A stretch of 64,000 bases of DNA from Bifidobacterium stellenboschense. Its GTDB lineage: Bacteria; Actinomycetota; Actinomycetes; Actinomycetales; Bifidobacteriaceae. The notes under the pieces were generated by a model. The model was not told where the DNA came from. It saw only the letters and a list, made by a program, of their open reading frames with translations, and did no database searches. Shown here piece by piece: positions 1 through 7,762 of the stretch; positions within the stretch are counted from its first letter, which is position 1; each line of letters opens with the position of its first letter. A program made the translations under genes and the position numbers. The DNA lies in contig NZ_JGZP01000014.1 of NCBI RefSeq assembly GCF_000741785.1, positions 62,001-126,000 of the forward strand, in the 5' to 3' direction.

Positions 1-287
1 GCCAGAGCGTTAAGCTCGTCGAGGTCTTGGTATTCGTAAACCGTCCAATCAAGACGTTTCAGAAGGCCGTCTTTTTCGAAGTCGTGAATCGCGTATTCGT
101 CGTCGGCACCGTGCCATTGGAACACACGCTCGTCCAGAAAACCGTCGAGCTCGTCCTGCGACACTGGCAACGTAATCCAATCGCCACGCATGAAGCCTGC
201 GTTGTACGCGGCGAGATTAGCGACATAGACACGAATCTCATAAGGGGCGATGTGGGACGGAACGATGGACGTCGGGTTTGATTGCAT
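1..287 (-). CDS. ardA: Antirestriction protein ArdA, N-terminal part (runs off the window)
   Basis: The minus-strand frame starting at the ATG at 287 gives MQSNPTSIVPSHIAPYEIRV, continues with VYVANLAAYNAGFMRGDWI, and later has EYAIHDFE. This is the ArdA pattern: a YVANL.AYN.G opening strand, a W-x-x-LP segment and a conserved acidic E-Y-A-I-H-D segment. Known ArdA proteins mimic bent B-DNA and block type I restriction enzymes, and are carried by conjugative or integrative elements. An AAAGGAACC ribosome site lies just upstream. About 95 residues are visible and the C-terminal half is outside the window. It lies next to the excisionase and integrase of element 1, so it is probably cargo that protects the element on entry. 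Confidence 0.85.
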   Translation of the reverse strand, partial: MQSNPTSIVPSHIAPYEIRVYVANLAAYNAGFMRGDWITLPVSQDELDGFLDERVFQWHGADDEYAIHDFEKDGLLKRLDWTVYEYQDLDELNAL

Positions 288-388
288 GATGGTTCCTTTC
301 GTGAGATGGAGGTGCCTCGGAAAGGCCATCGGCGGCCGGCAGGCCGTTTCGCCCGCGCGACCGCCGATGTCCGCTTATCGTCGCCGTG

Positions 389-631
389 TCAACCTTCGAC
401 GTACTCTTTCAGGGAGCGGTAGGAGATCAGGAAGATGTGCCCCGACTTGCGGGCCTTGATCCTGCCCTCTCGGATGAGCCGATACACGCTCTTGCAGTTC
501 CTGAATCCGAGCAGCCGTGTGGCCTCGGCCACGGTCACGGACAGTGGTTCCAGTCCCGGATACAGGGTCCGTCTTCTGCCGGTCGTCGTGCTGTCGTCTT
601 GCCTGTATGCTTCCAGTGTTCCTCGGGTCAT
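389..631 (-). CDS. Excisionase-like helix-turn-helix protein of element 1
   Basis: This 80-residue protein has the MerR/excisionase-type winged helix pattern: a V-A-E-A-TRLLGF segment, then NCKSVYRLIREGRIKARKSG and a short wing ending in SLKEYV. Small proteins of this kind act as recombination directionality factors or as regulators beside tyrosine integrases. A GAGAGGA ribosome site lies 7 bases before the ATG at 631. It sits 46 bp downstream of the integrase (678-2174), both on the minus strand, so they may be co-transcribed. A shorter homologue lies at 7324-7509 in element 2. The exact role (excision or transcription control) cannot be told from sequence. Confidence 0.8.
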   Translation of the reverse strand: MTRGTLEAYRQDDSTTTGRRRTLYPGLEPLSVTVAEATRLLGFRNCKSVYRLIREGRIKARKSGHIFLISYRSLKEYVEG

Positions 632-677
632 GGGTGTTCCTCTCCATATGGTGTTCTATGTGTCTGTTCATGCCGGC

Positions 678-2174
678 TCAGCCGGTCGAACCGTTCGCCG
701 CGTCCAGCAGTGCGATCGTGATCTCCGTCTGGACCGGTGGGGGCAGGCGGTTCAGGAGCTTGGGCCGCTGCTCCGGCTTGAGCCCTCTGATGACGGCGAG
801 TCGTGCCGCGGGTTCCATGCCGGTGACGAGGGTCGCCAGCTGGGAGAATGCGTCGTCAGTGTTCGTCGCGCCGCCGGCGCGGTCTTTGGGCGCTGGCTCG
901 TGCGCCGGTTCGGTCTCGCTGTGCGGGGCGAGTCCGGCCGATTCGGCTTCGGCGTTCATTCCCGCCAGAATCTTGCCGGTTTCGTCACTGGTGAGGTGTT
1001 GATAGTGCATCGCCGTCCTCACCTGCGTGTGGCCACCCTGCGCCATCACCGCGCGGATGCTGTTCGTGTACGAGGCCGTGCGCGTCAGCGCCCGGTGGCG
1101 CAGGTTGTACAACGGCGGGGCCAGGGCGTCCACGCGCGGTACGGCTCTGCGTGCCCTGTAGTAGGCGTTGCGCAGCGTCTGTGATTTGACGTAGGTGTGG
1201 CTGCGCTGCCCCGTGAACAGCAGGGCCGCGGGCCTGTCGTCCACGAACCTGTCGAGATGCGCTTGGATGACCGGCACGAGCCACGCCGGGATGCGTTCGT
1301 CTCGTATGCTGCCGCGGGTCTTGGGTTTGCCGGCGATGACGATCTTGCTGCCGTCGCGGCTGACCTCTTTCGCGTTCTTGGTGACGTGCACCGTGCCGCC
1401 TTGACCGTCCGCATCGAGTGCGATGTCCCGTCGTTGCAGGGCCAACGCCTCGCCGGGGCGCAGCGCGAGCTGTCCGCACAGGTAGATGGTCAGCGCGAGG
1501 CGCGGCGGCATCGCGTCGTGGATGGCTTTAAGCTCGTCCATGTCGATGTCGACGTATTCGCGGTCGCTGTCCGGTCTGGGCACTCGGATCCGTATCGGGT
1601 TGCGTTCGAGCAGCGTCTGTCCGCTCGCGTCGAGCGGCTTCTCGCACGCCTCGGCGAATATGCCCGACAGAAGCTCGAACACGCGGCGTTTGATGACCGC
1701 GCCCTCGCCTGCCTTGCCGATCCTCATGCTGGCCGCCCATCGTTCGATGTCGTCGGGCGTGATGGAGGCCATCGGCAGCGAGCCCAACACGGGCAGCAGA
1801 TGATCCCGCAGATACTGGCGGTACTTCTCTCGCGTGGTCTCCTCGATGGGTTCGCCGTCTCGTTTGACCCGGTGCTCCACGTAGTCCGTGGCGTACTGGG
1901 CGAACGTGACGCGCCGCGCGAGCCCTTCGTTGCGGGCGACCTCGGGCGGCTTCCAGATGCCCTGCTGGATGGCCCGTTCGGCGTCGTTGAGCCATTTCTC
2001 GGCCTCGGTCTCGAAGCCCTCGGCGAAGCGCTTCGTGTAGTACTCGGGCAGCATGCCCGGCCACTTGTAGTATGCCTCCACGGGAGGCTTGTATTTCGCT
2101 TCGATGTACTTCCGGCCGGATCTGCGGCTCGTCTTCAGTGAGACTGTGCCGAACCGTCTTCTTGCTCTCGCCAT
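678..2174 (-). CDS. Tyrosine recombinase (integrase) of element 1
   Basis: A 498-residue phage-type integrase. An N-terminal arm-binding segment is followed by a SAM-like core-binding domain (about 95-185, with TREKYRQYLRDHLLPVLG) and a catalytic domain. Catalytic candidates are Arg in LRPGEA (about 236), Arg in NLRHR (about 356; the usual HxLR His is replaced by Asn), His in GGHTQ (about 381) and the Tyr nucleophile in HYQH (about 390). An extra tail of about 90 residues follows the tyrosine and resembles the tail of the second integrase (8551-10044): both have a VLRGL/VIRGLKPEQR-type segment. The gene ends 440 bp from the att-like repeat at 2615-2634, the usual place for an integrase reading away from its attachment site. 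Confidence 0.93.
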   Translation of the reverse strand: MARARRRFGTVSLKTSRRSGRKYIEAKYKPPVEAYYKWPGMLPEYYTKRFAEGFETEAEKWLNDAERAIQQGIWKPPEVARNEGLARRVTFAQYATDYVEHRVKRDGEPIEETTREKYRQYLRDHLLPVLGSLPMASITPDDIERWAASMRIGKAGEGAVIKRRVFELLSGIFAEACEKPLDASGQTLLERNPIRIRVPRPDSDREYVDIDMDELKAIHDAMPPRLALTIYLCGQLALRPGEALALQRRDIALDADGQGGTVHVTKNAKEVSRDGSKIVIAGKPKTRGSIRDERIPAWLVPVIQAHLDRFVDDRPAALLFTGQRSHTYVKSQTLRNAYYRARRAVPRVDALAPPLYNLRHRALTRTASYTNSIRAVMAQGGHTQVRTAMHYQHLTSDETGKILAGMNAEAESAGLAPHSETEPAHEPAPKDRAGGATNTDDAFSQLATLVTGMEPAARLAVIRGLKPEQRPKLLNRLPPPVQTEITIALLDAANGSTG

Positions 2175-2451
2175 TGTCCGCCGCCTTCGTGTGGAACGTA
2201 TCGTGGATCGTCTGTGGGGGACCGTGGCTCGTCAGTGAATGACGTAAGGTCCGCGGTCCATCTCCCCAAAACCTCGACCGCCGGCTCCCACGGAGCCGGT
2301 TCTCCATGCGGGGTATTCGACGGGACGATGGCGAACGGTCATATCCCTTCTGGGGATGTGGCTTATCGGAGAAACGACGTGAAGCATGGCGATGCCATAC
2401 GAATGTGATGGAATTGTGATGGCGTGAGTGCGCCCGGGCGACGTGAAAAAC

Positions 2452-2475
2452 GCTCACGTATGCGCTCACGTATGG
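2452..2475. repeat. Two direct copies of GCTCACGTATG between integrase 1 and its att site
   Basis: The sequence reads GCTCACGTATG, then GCTCACGTATG again directly, within the 440-bp gap between the integrase start and the att-like repeat at 2615. Paired short direct repeats here are typical of arm-type integrase binding sites. That function is inferred from position only. The rest of 2175-2614 shows no supportable gene. Confidence 0.35.
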
Positions 2476-2538
2476 CGAGGGGAAAACGGTCCCGCATGGC
2501 CGTTGGCGGAACGGCGACGCCGCCCGCCCAACAGTCCG

Positions 2539-2562
2539 AAAACGTTGCAATTCCGCCGTTTT
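2539..2562. promoter_or_regulatory. 24-bp motif shared with 10193-10216 and 17171-17194
   Basis: A 24-bp block starting AAAACGTTG and ending CGCCGTTTT. It matches 10193-10216 with two mismatches and 17171-17194 with three. The first two copies lie 53 and 43 bp from the att-like repeats of the tandem elements, so an integrase-related role is possible there. The third copy lies upstream of the lysozyme gene. The ends AAAACG and CGTTTT are inverted, as in an operator. Confidence 0.45.
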
Positions 2563-2584
2563 CTCGGCATTCCGGCAACAAAAA

Positions 2585-2612
2585 AGGGCTTCCAGATTTC
2601 TCTGAAAACCCT
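2585..2612 (-). terminator. Hairpin resembling the tRNA-Ser terminator, beside the att copy
   Basis: Read on the minus strand, AGGGTTTTC and GGAAGCCCT can pair (with G-U pairs) and are followed by TTTTTT. The same layout (GCCC..T-rich hairpin) follows the intact tRNA at 10221-10255. This looks like the original tRNA 3' flank displaced by insertion of element 2. Confidence 0.5.
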
Positions 2613-2614
2613 GT

Positions 2615-2634
2615 TGGCGGAGAATACGAGATTC
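2615..2634. repeat. att-like direct repeat (junction of element 1 and element 2)
   Basis: TGGCGGAGAATACGAGATTC matches the last 20 bases of the tRNA-Ser gene including CCA (10259-10278) with a single mismatch. Integrases of this family recombine at tRNA 3' ends and leave such direct repeats. It therefore marks the far end of element 2 and the near end of element 1. Confidence 0.85.
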
Positions 2635-2680
2635 ACAACCATATAGCCCAGAAACGGCGTAATAACGCCGATAACAGGCT

Positions 2681-2714
2681 TACCGCCTAAGTGCCTTACC
2701 GCTTAAATTACCGC
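2681..2714. repeat. TACCGC repeats at the left end of element 2 (putative integrase arm sites)
   Basis: TACCGC occurs at 2681, 2697 and 2709. The pair at 2697/2709 (12-bp spacing) has a counterpart at 10106/10118 with the same spacing, at the other end of the element. The flanking 20 bp match at 16 of 20 positions. Arm-type integrase sites near both att sites are the simplest reading. The interval 2640-2874 has no other recognisable feature. Confidence 0.5.
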
Positions 2715-2874
2715 TCTAGCGCCTGTTCACGGGTTGGAACCGCGCGGCCTCCACCACCGCCCTCAATGCCTCCAACACTAGCAGCAGCGTACACCGCGAC
2801 ATGGCAAGAAGAAGGCCCGGCGCTCGCAAGCAAGCCACCGGGCCAACCCCTCAGCCGAAGGGATTCACGCCGCC

Positions 2875-3254
2875 CTAGCCGCGCACCTTCTCCACCGGGA
2901 TACCCTCATACAGGGCGGTGAGATAGGCGGTAACGGCTCCAAGATCGTCAAGCCATTGTTGCAGCGCGTCCGTCTTGTCGGCGAGCGCTTCCGGTTCCTC
3001 GGCGTCCTCGAACAGCCAATAGGCCGTGTCGCCCGGCTGCATGGTCAGCGACAAGAGCGGTCGCGGGTCGCCTTCCGTCATACAGCTTACGGACGCGGTG
3101 AACGCGAGATTGAACGGCTCGCAAGCGGTCTCGAACAGCAGCACGTCGCCGTGCGGTTCATCCACGCGGACAACCCAGCCGGGCGCGTGGGCCAATTGCA
3201 GCGGGGGGGGGGGGCGATGGTTCCGGCCTTCTCGATGATCTCGCGCGGGGTCAT
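2875..3254 (-). CDS. Unknown small protein, reading frame broken at a 12-G tract (possible phase variation)
   Basis: The natural start is the ATG at 3254, which overlaps the stop of the upstream gene (ATGA), and gives MTPREIIEKAGTIAPPP. After the run of 12 C on the coding strand (3203-3214) this frame goes wrong. The correct downstream frame (LAHAPGWVVRVDEPHGDVLL onward, to the TAG at 2875) would be joined by 10 or 13 C. The protein is about 125 residues, acidic and cytoplasmic-looking, with no family I recognise. The strict overlap with its neighbour argues that the full frame is or was the real gene. Phase variation by slippage and a homopolymer sequencing error are both possible. Confidence 0.6.
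3203..3214. repeat. Homopolymer tract of 12 G inside a coding region
   Basis: Twelve consecutive G lie within the gene at 2875-3254, shortly after its start, where length change switches the frame. Such tracts are classical slippage hot spots. Confidence 0.9.
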
Positions 3255-3442
3255 GCCGTCACCTCCACAAGCCAAGCGGCGAGACGCCGCGCCTGAGCGG
3301 GGTCGAGGTCGGCCACCACGTCGGTGATGCCCATGCAGCCCATGCGGACTTCCAGCCTTCCGGCGCTCGCGGTCAGCTTCAAGGGGCGTCCGGGGTCGGT
3401 CGGGTTGTCGAACGCGAGCGCTTGAACAGTGTGTTTCATCAT
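3251..3442 (-). CDS. Unknown small protein of element 2
   Basis: Starting at the paired ATGATG at 3437-3442, behind an AAGGAACC ribosome site, the frame encodes about 63 residues (MMKHTVQALAFDNPTDPGRP and onward). It contains a segment rich in V-A-D-L-D-P-A-Q-A-R-R-L-A-A-W. No family recognised. Its stop overlaps the start of the next gene (ATGA at 3251-3254), showing translational coupling in a minus-strand operon. A longer upstream extension is possible but has no ribosome site. Confidence 0.6.
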   Translation of the reverse strand: MMKHTVQALAFDNPTDPGRPLKLTASAGRLEVRMGCMGITDVVADLDPAQARRLAAWLVEVTA

Positions 3443-3568
3443 GGTTCCTTCCAGCCGGACGGCAACCACGATAGAATCGGTATTGCTTCCGGCTAATGCT
3501 CTGTTAGGGATTGTGTTATCTGTGAAGCGTCCGGCCCTATGGTGTTCCAGCACCGTGGGGCCATTCTT

Positions 3569-3772
3569 CTACTTGTTGGCTAGGTTCCTCAGATCGTCGC
3601 ACTTGAGGGCGTCGGCGAGCGCTATAGCGCGTTCCAGCGGCATGTTTCGCCAATCCTTCGCGCCGCGCTCATAGGCGCTGATAACCGGCTGGGGGACGCC
3701 GCTTGCTTCGGCTAGCTGCTCTTGCGTTAATCCGGCTGCTTGTCTGAGTTCCTTCAGGGTCATGGGCTTCAC
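3569..3772 (-). CDS. XRE-family (Cro/CI) helix-turn-helix regulator
   Basis: A 67-residue, single-domain HTH_3 protein: LKELRQAAGLTQEQLAEASG forms helices 1-3 and VPQPVISAYERGAKDWRNM the recognition region. Such proteins repress lysogeny or maintenance genes by binding palindromic operators. Immediately upstream (3781-3830) is an AT-rich segment with a perfect 15-base palindrome, the likely operator. It leads the operon that continues with the two small genes at 3442-2875. Confidence 0.88.
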   Translation of the reverse strand: MKPMTLKELRQAAGLTQEQLAEASGVPQPVISAYERGAKDWRNMPLERAIALADALKCDDLRNLANK

Positions 3773-3792
3773 CTCCCTTTTATCTAGTTACA

Positions 3793-3807
3793 TATCTATT
3801 ATAGATA
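3793..3807. promoter_or_regulatory. Palindrome upstream of the XRE regulator (putative operator)
   Basis: TATCTATTATAGATA is a perfect 15-base palindrome in an AT-rich segment 21 bases upstream of the XRE gene start, within the probable promoter. Related half sites TATCTA (3781) and TAGTTAGCTATA (3806-3817) lie on either side. Autorepression by the XRE protein is inferred. Confidence 0.55.
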
Positions 3808-3929
3808 GTTAGCTATATATCCGCAAGTGGTGGGGTGAGTGTCCCTCCCGCCCCGGTCAGGCGCTCCACAGGGCATAGCGCCCATATCCCCCCGCGATTT
3901 TTACCCAAACCGCGAGCAGCCGCACCGGC

Positions 3930-4358
3930 TCACACGTCATCCAAGCCCATAGACGTATCCGCCTCCACGTCCGCCCCGGTCTCGGCGAGCAGATCACCAC
4001 CGCTCTCACGTTCCCGCAAGTCCTCCAAGTCCTTCGCGGTCTGAATGAAGATGCGACTGATAGGCGCGATGTCCCTAGCCTGAGTGGTCTCGTCGTCCAA
4101 GATGCGCCGCAACCGACGCAACACAAGCCTTAGAGCATCCTCATACGATGGCAGCGGGTCGAGCATGTCCATAAACTCGCCCTCGCTCAAATCGGTTTTC
4201 GTATCATGCCGCGTGGCGTTATCCGGCTCCACGCCGTCCGCCTCGGCTTCCGCCTTGCGCTCGCGGTACGCCTTGAACCTACAGGCGTTAGAACAGTACT
4301 TGCGCGGCCTACCGCCACCCTTCGCCACGAACTCGCGGCCACATTCAACGCATTTCAC
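3930..4358 (-). CDS. Zinc-finger protein of element 2 (possible small terminase-like protein)
   Basis: 142 residues. The N-terminus MKCVECGREFV...KYCSNACRFKAYRERK carries CxxC and CxxxC pairs typical of a small treble-clef zinc finger. The rest is helical and acidic (EDALRLVLRRLRRILDDE, then ISRIFIQTAKDLEDLRERE). Proteins of this shape next to HNH nucleases in actinophages are sometimes small terminase or DNA-binding accessory proteins, but I cannot assign that. Minus-strand, between the HNH gene and the XRE regulator. Confidence 0.7.
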   Translation of the reverse strand: MKCVECGREFVAKGGGRPRKYCSNACRFKAYRERKAEAEADGVEPDNATRHDTKTDLSEGEFMDMLDPLPSYEDALRLVLRRLRRILDDETTQARDIAPISRIFIQTAKDLEDLRERESGGDLLAETGADVEADTSMGLDDV

Positions 4359-4476
4359 AACAAATCCCTTCGTATCAACCTTGTGGAAAATTCGGGCGGG
4401 GAGAAAACGGCCCTATGCCCGAGGGGGCCGCGCCGGGGTAGGGGAGGGGCAACCCCCCCTACCCCTTGGCGGTCGT

Positions 4477-4821
4477 CTACCATTCGCCGCTAGTGCTCAG
4501 ATCAAGCGTGGTGAACGGCAGCGAGGTCAACGGCGGTTGCGGCTTGTGTTCGAGTTGGGCGCGCGCGTAGGCGTCCGTCTTGTTGCTCTTGAGCCTGTTG
4601 CAGCGCCTATGCACAAGACGGCAGTTGCTGAAGGCGAGCGGGTCGCCGCCGCGCGACACCGGCACAAGCTCGTCAACCTCGGCGCTCATAGGGTGAGGCG
4701 TCTTCAGCGTCTTGTCTACAGGCTTGCCGCAGATCGCGCACACGTCGTATGCGGCCAACACTCGCTTACGCAGTTGCGAGCGCCGCCAACCGTTGCGCCT
4801 TCTCGGATTGCTGCTAGCCAT
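4477..4821 (-). CDS. HNH endonuclease
   Basis: About 114 residues from ATG 4821 (an ATG at 4827 is also possible; AAGGA lies 9 and 3 bases before them). CAICGKPV and a later HRRCNRLKSNK form the zinc-binding frame, and EVDELVPVSRGGDP...NCRLVHRRCN is the HNH core, with Glu where the first catalytic-region His usually sits, a variant seen in some phage HNH proteins. HNH proteins next to packaging genes nick DNA for terminase; in a satellite they could act in packaging or replication. Lies in the minus-strand operon of element 2. Confidence 0.85.
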   Translation of the reverse strand: MASSNPRRRNGWRRSQLRKRVLAAYDVCAICGKPVDKTLKTPHPMSAEVDELVPVSRGGDPLAFSNCRLVHRRCNRLKSNKTDAYARAQLEHKPQPPLTSLPFTTLDLSTSGEW

Positions 4822-4919
4822 AATCATTAGTCCTTGTCTACTAGATCTAGTCAGTGGCGGGTCGCGAGCGCCGGGGTGGTTCCTCGTCTGCGAGCGCTCG
4901 CCGTCTTGAATGGGGCGGG

Positions 4920-5168
4920 TTACTGTTCGTCGCCGGTGAGCTTGCCCAGTTGGGTGATGATCGCCGCTAGTTGGGCTTGCTGGGTGGCCGCGCGGGCTTC
5001 GTCCAATCGGCCCATTGCGGCTAGCCGCATGTTCAACTGTTCGAGGTTGTCGGCGATGCGGCACATGGCTTCCGTCTTGAGTTGGTCTCGGTGGCGCTCG
5101 CTGTCCTTGTACAGGCCGTGAACGTCGCCCGCGTGCTGGTATTGGTGAAGCATGGTGTCGGTGCTCAT
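4920..5168 (-). CDS. Unknown 82-residue helical protein
   Basis: ATG at 5168 overlaps the stop of the upstream DUF3631 gene (ATGA). The product is alpha-helical and charged (LKTEAMCRIADNLEQLNMRL, then RLDEARAATQQAQLAAIITQ), probably a short coiled coil. No family recognised. Tight coupling to the DUF3631 ATPase suggests a partner or accessory protein. Confidence 0.7.
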   Translation of the reverse strand: MSTDTMLHQYQHAGDVHGLYKDSERHRDQLKTEAMCRIADNLEQLNMRLAAMGRLDEARAATQQAQLAAIITQLGKLTGDEQ

Positions 5169-6739
5169 AGGTTCACGCCTCGCTTCTCCAGTTCCGTGGC
5201 GGTCTTGTTGAGCCACAAGCCGGTGTTCTTGACCTTGCGGACGGCGAGCAGTTGCCCGGTGGTCAGCTTGGCCCAGTCCTTCACGTCGCCGGTGGTGGTC
5301 AGGCTCGCGGCCCACCGCTCCGAGTCGGGCGTCACTTCCGTGGAAGGCGCGGGCGCTTCCGAAGCGGGGGACATGTTGGACGCCATACCCTCATATGAAG
5401 TGTCCAATGTGTCCTTTCCGTCCAAAGCGTCCAGCAAATCGGGTTGCGAACCTTCTCCCATACCCTCTCTAGAAGTGTCCAACGTGTCCAAAGCGTCCAA
5501 TGTGTCCAGCTTCGGCGGTTCCAGCTTCAGCGTCTCCCATATCTTCAGCGTCTTCCACGCTTGGGAGAACGCCGTGAACCGATAGCCGCGTTTGGTGTGG
5601 TCGCGGTTGCGGCTCGCCTCCACACCGGCCTTCTTCAGCATCGAAGCCAAGCGTTTCGAGGTCAGGCGTCCGAAGTCGCCCGCCTGTTCGTCGCCCCATT
5701 GCTTCGGGTCGCTGTAGGCGAGCGCGTCGCACATCTGCTGAGAGCCGACGAACGGCAGCGTGGCCCACTGGGTAGCCCACAATTCCGCGATGTCCTTCAA
5801 CAGGACGATGTGCGGTGAATCGTTGGCAAGCCCCATTTCGGCGTCCGTCTTGGCCTGTTCTACGAACTCGGCAGACAGACGGCGCACGGTGTCCAGCCAT
5901 TCGCCGGACTGGGTTTGAGCGATGCGGGCCAACGGCAACCACACTTCCTTGTACCGGCCCTTGACCGATTCAGGCAGCACCGGGCGCGGCTTGATGGACG
6001 CCTTCGCGCTCGCCGCCCATTCGGGTAGGTCGCGTTTCAGGTCGAGATATTCCGCGTCGTCCTCCTCGATCATCTCCCAGTCGGATTCCTCCACCTCATC
6101 GGTCGGGTAGAGGAACACCGGGATACACCGTTGCCTTGTGTCGGCTGGAAGGTCGGGGTTGTTGCCCGCGAACACGGCGGGCGCGTGCGTGCTCTTGCGC
6201 ACCACCTTCCAACCGTGCTTCTTGTCCGGTTCCTGAATCGTGCGGCTGCCGCCCTTCTTATAGCCGGTGTTCACCACGGCGATGAAGTCGGCGGTAAGGG
6301 GGTTGTCCTTGCGTAGGCTCCTGTCCGCCTCGTCAACGAGCAGCACATAACCCTGATCGGCCAAGTTGGCGAGCAGCGACGCCGAACTGATCGCGCTCAG
6401 CGTCTCGGACTTCGCCCCAAGGTGGGCAATCCATTCCAGCATTGTGGTCTTGCCCGCGCCCGGCATGATGCTTGTCACCAACAGGCGGGGCGTCGTGTAC
6501 AGATCGCGGTAAACCCACGTGTGCATAATCCACAAGGTGAGCATCCTCAGATCGTCGTCGGTCGCCCCCACATACCTTTTCAGCAAGTGGAACATGCGGT
6601 TAGCAAGCTCGCTGGGGTCGAAACCATACCCGCCCTCACTGGACGGTTCGGACGGATAGGACACATTGGACGGATTATTAGGGGTGGGGTCGAACTGGTC
6701 GGCCTCCGGCTCCATGTTCACGGTCGCTTTCTCGATCAT
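5165..6739 (-). CDS. DUF3631 helicase/primase-like P-loop ATPase
   Basis: 524 residues from ATG 6739, which overlaps the previous stop (ATGA). Residues 93-99 (PGAGKTT) form Walker A and about 131-140 (YVLLVDEADR) Walker B. The centre and C-terminal half match the DUF3631 layout found in actinobacterial integrative elements and phages, usually with replication primases. An Asp/Leu/Thr-rich linker follows (LDTLDALDTLDTS, then KDTLDTSYEG), encoded by 9-bp DNA repeats. No separate replication initiator is visible, so this is the best candidate for the element's replication protein. The N-terminal region also contains one of the 31-bp GTCC repeats. Confidence 0.85.
   Translation of the reverse strand: MIEKATVNMEPEADQFDPTPNNPSNVSYPSEPSSEGGYGFDPSELANRMFHLLKRYVGATDDDLRMLTLWIMHTWVYRDLYTTPRLLVTSIMPGAGKTTMLEWIAHLGAKSETLSAISSASLLANLADQGYVLLVDEADRSLRKDNPLTADFIAVVNTGYKKGGSRTIQEPDKKHGWKVVRKSTHAPAVFAGNNPDLPADTRQRCIPVFLYPTDEVEESDWEMIEEDDAEYLDLKRDLPEWAASAKASIKPRPVLPESVKGRYKEVWLPLARIAQTQSGEWLDTVRRLSAEFVEQAKTDAEMGLANDSPHIVLLKDIAELWATQWATLPFVGSQQMCDALAYSDPKQWGDEQAGDFGRLTSKRLASMLKKAGVEASRNRDHTKRGYRFTAFSQAWKTLKIWETLKLEPPKLDTLDALDTLDTSREGMGEGSQPDLLDALDGKDTLDTSYEGMASNMSPASEAPAPSTEVTPDSERWAASLTTTGDVKDWAKLTTGQLLAVRKVKNTGLWLNKTATELEKRGVNL
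5402..5432 (+). repeat. 31-bp [GTCC-N5]x3-GTCC repeat, copy A
   Basis: GTCC occurs at 5402, 5411, 5420 and 5429, exactly 9 bp apart, preceded by ACCCTCATATGAA and followed by AG. Copy B lies 75 bp on; copies C and D are inverted. A partial pair in the opposite orientation (GGAC at 5369 and 5378) lies just before it. The repeat is inside the DUF3631 gene. Confidence 0.85.
5477..5507 (+). repeat. 31-bp [GTCC-N5]x3-GTCC repeat, copy B
   Basis: GTCC at 5477, 5486, 5495 and 5504, each 9 bp apart. Preceded by ACCCTCTCTAGAA, close to the flank of copy A. Inside the DUF3631 gene, where the coding strand reads it as an LDT/LDA linker. Confidence 0.85.
6641..6671 (-). repeat. 31-bp [GTCC-N5]x3-GTCC repeat, copy C (inverted)
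   Basis: GGAC at 6641, 6650, 6659 and 6668. Followed by GGATTATTAGGGGT, which on the other strand matches the ACCCT-type flank of copies A and B. Lies in the N-terminal coding part of the DUF3631 gene, read as NPSNVSYPSEPSS, a different frame and orientation from copies A and B. Confidence 0.85.
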
Positions 6740-7320
6740 GCCGCCGCCTTCCACTCGTCGGCGAGCGCCGCCACGGTCTTATCCCAAGACGCGCCCGCCT
6801 GAGAGGCGATGAACTCTAGGACGTTCCCGCCCCTGTAGTCCAAGCGTCGGGCGCTCGCGGCCATGCGCTGCCGCATGTAATGGAGGTCTTGCCGGTTGCG
6901 GGTCGGCAGCAAGCCGAGCGCAAGCACGCTGTCAATCATCGTGTCGGTCTTGCCGGTGCGGATGATCTTGTGGCCGCGCTTCGGGAACGGCCCGGTGGTG
7001 AGCGTCGTCCGGGCGTCGGCGCACAGCAGCGTGGCGGCTTGCAGCATCCTCAGGGCGGGCAAATCGTCGTTCTTGGCGGTGAACGCTATCGAGGTCGGCG
7101 CAATCCAAGAGGCATAGGCGCACATGGTCAGGCAGCGGGCCGTGTCGATGGCGTCGTGGGTGACGGTCAGCTTGTAAAGGCCATAGGCGGTCTCCAGCAG
7201 ATAGTCGGTGGTGGCCTGAAGCACGTAGCCGGGCGTATTGGGGTCGAAACTCTCGCCTAGAATGGTGATTGAATCCTTGGCCCCGACATTCCCGGTGTTG
7301 GGGTTCTTTTTTGCTTGCAT
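6736..7320 (-). CDS. Unknown 194-residue protein of element 2
   Basis: Starts at ATG 7320 with a ribosome site (GAGGAAT) inside the end of the upstream excisionase gene, and its stop overlaps the DUF3631 start. The sequence is globular and mixed, with an RQRMAASARRL segment and an aromatic C-terminus (ASWDKTVAALADEWK). No motif I recognise. Position between excisionase and the helicase-like gene suggests a role in element replication or control. Confidence 0.7.
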   Translation of the reverse strand: MQAKKNPNTGNVGAKDSITILGESFDPNTPGYVLQATTDYLLETAYGLYKLTVTHDAIDTARCLTMCAYASWIAPTSIAFTAKNDDLPALRMLQAATLLCADARTTLTTGPFPKRGHKIIRTGKTDTMIDSVLALGLLPTRNRQDLHYMRQRMAASARRLDYRGGNVLEFIASQAGASWDKTVAALADEWKAAA

Positions 7321-7323
7321 GGC

Positions 7324-7509
7324 TTATTCCTCCCCCGCGAACTTGCGCACGCTAGAGAGGTTCACAAGGAACGTGTTGCCGACCTTGCGCGCTCTGATCT
7401 TGCCGGTGCGGATAAGCCCGTACACGGTCTTCGTGTCCTTGTAGCCGAGCATGGCCGCGACTTCGGCGGGCTTGGCCGTCAACTGCTGGTATTGAGTACT
7501 GGTACTCAT
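7324..7509 (-). CDS. Excisionase-like helix-turn-helix protein of element 2
   Basis: 61 residues from ATG 7509 (AAGGAAAC ribosome site upstream). The core KPAEVAAMLGYKDTKTVYGL and RTGKIRARKVGNTFLV is the same winged-helix pattern as the protein at 389-631. It heads the minus-strand run xis, 6736-7320, DUF3631, 82-residue protein, HNH. As in other integrative elements, it is the candidate directionality factor and an early regulator. Confidence 0.82.
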   Translation of the reverse strand: MSTSTQYQQLTAKPAEVAAMLGYKDTKTVYGLIRTGKIRARKVGNTFLVNLSSVRKFAGEE

Positions 7510-7762
7510 TGGAAGTTTCCTTACTTCCGGGGCAAGGTGAAGTAACCGTTTCCAGTCCCTCACGGTGCCTGTTGCATCGTTCAACGAGTTTCGACGCCAC
7601 CATGTGATGTCAGGCCCTTCGGCACTTATCGGTTTCGGCCTTTTCGGCCCAGCCCCTCGGCTGTAAATCTTCTACCGGCTTCCGCCGCCCTCGGCTTTCC
7701 GCTTCGGGGTTCGGGCCGTGCGGCCCGGACTGTTGACTACCAATATAACACCACGAAACGGA
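7510..7762. other. Non-coding gap with a GC-rich hairpin, upstream of the excisionase operon
   Basis: About 250 bp without a supportable gene. It contains CGGGCCGTGCGGCCCG (7711-7726), a strong hairpin, and shorter CGGCC repeats. This could terminate the upstream gene at 7763 and hold the promoter of the excisionase operon. Confidence 0.4.
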
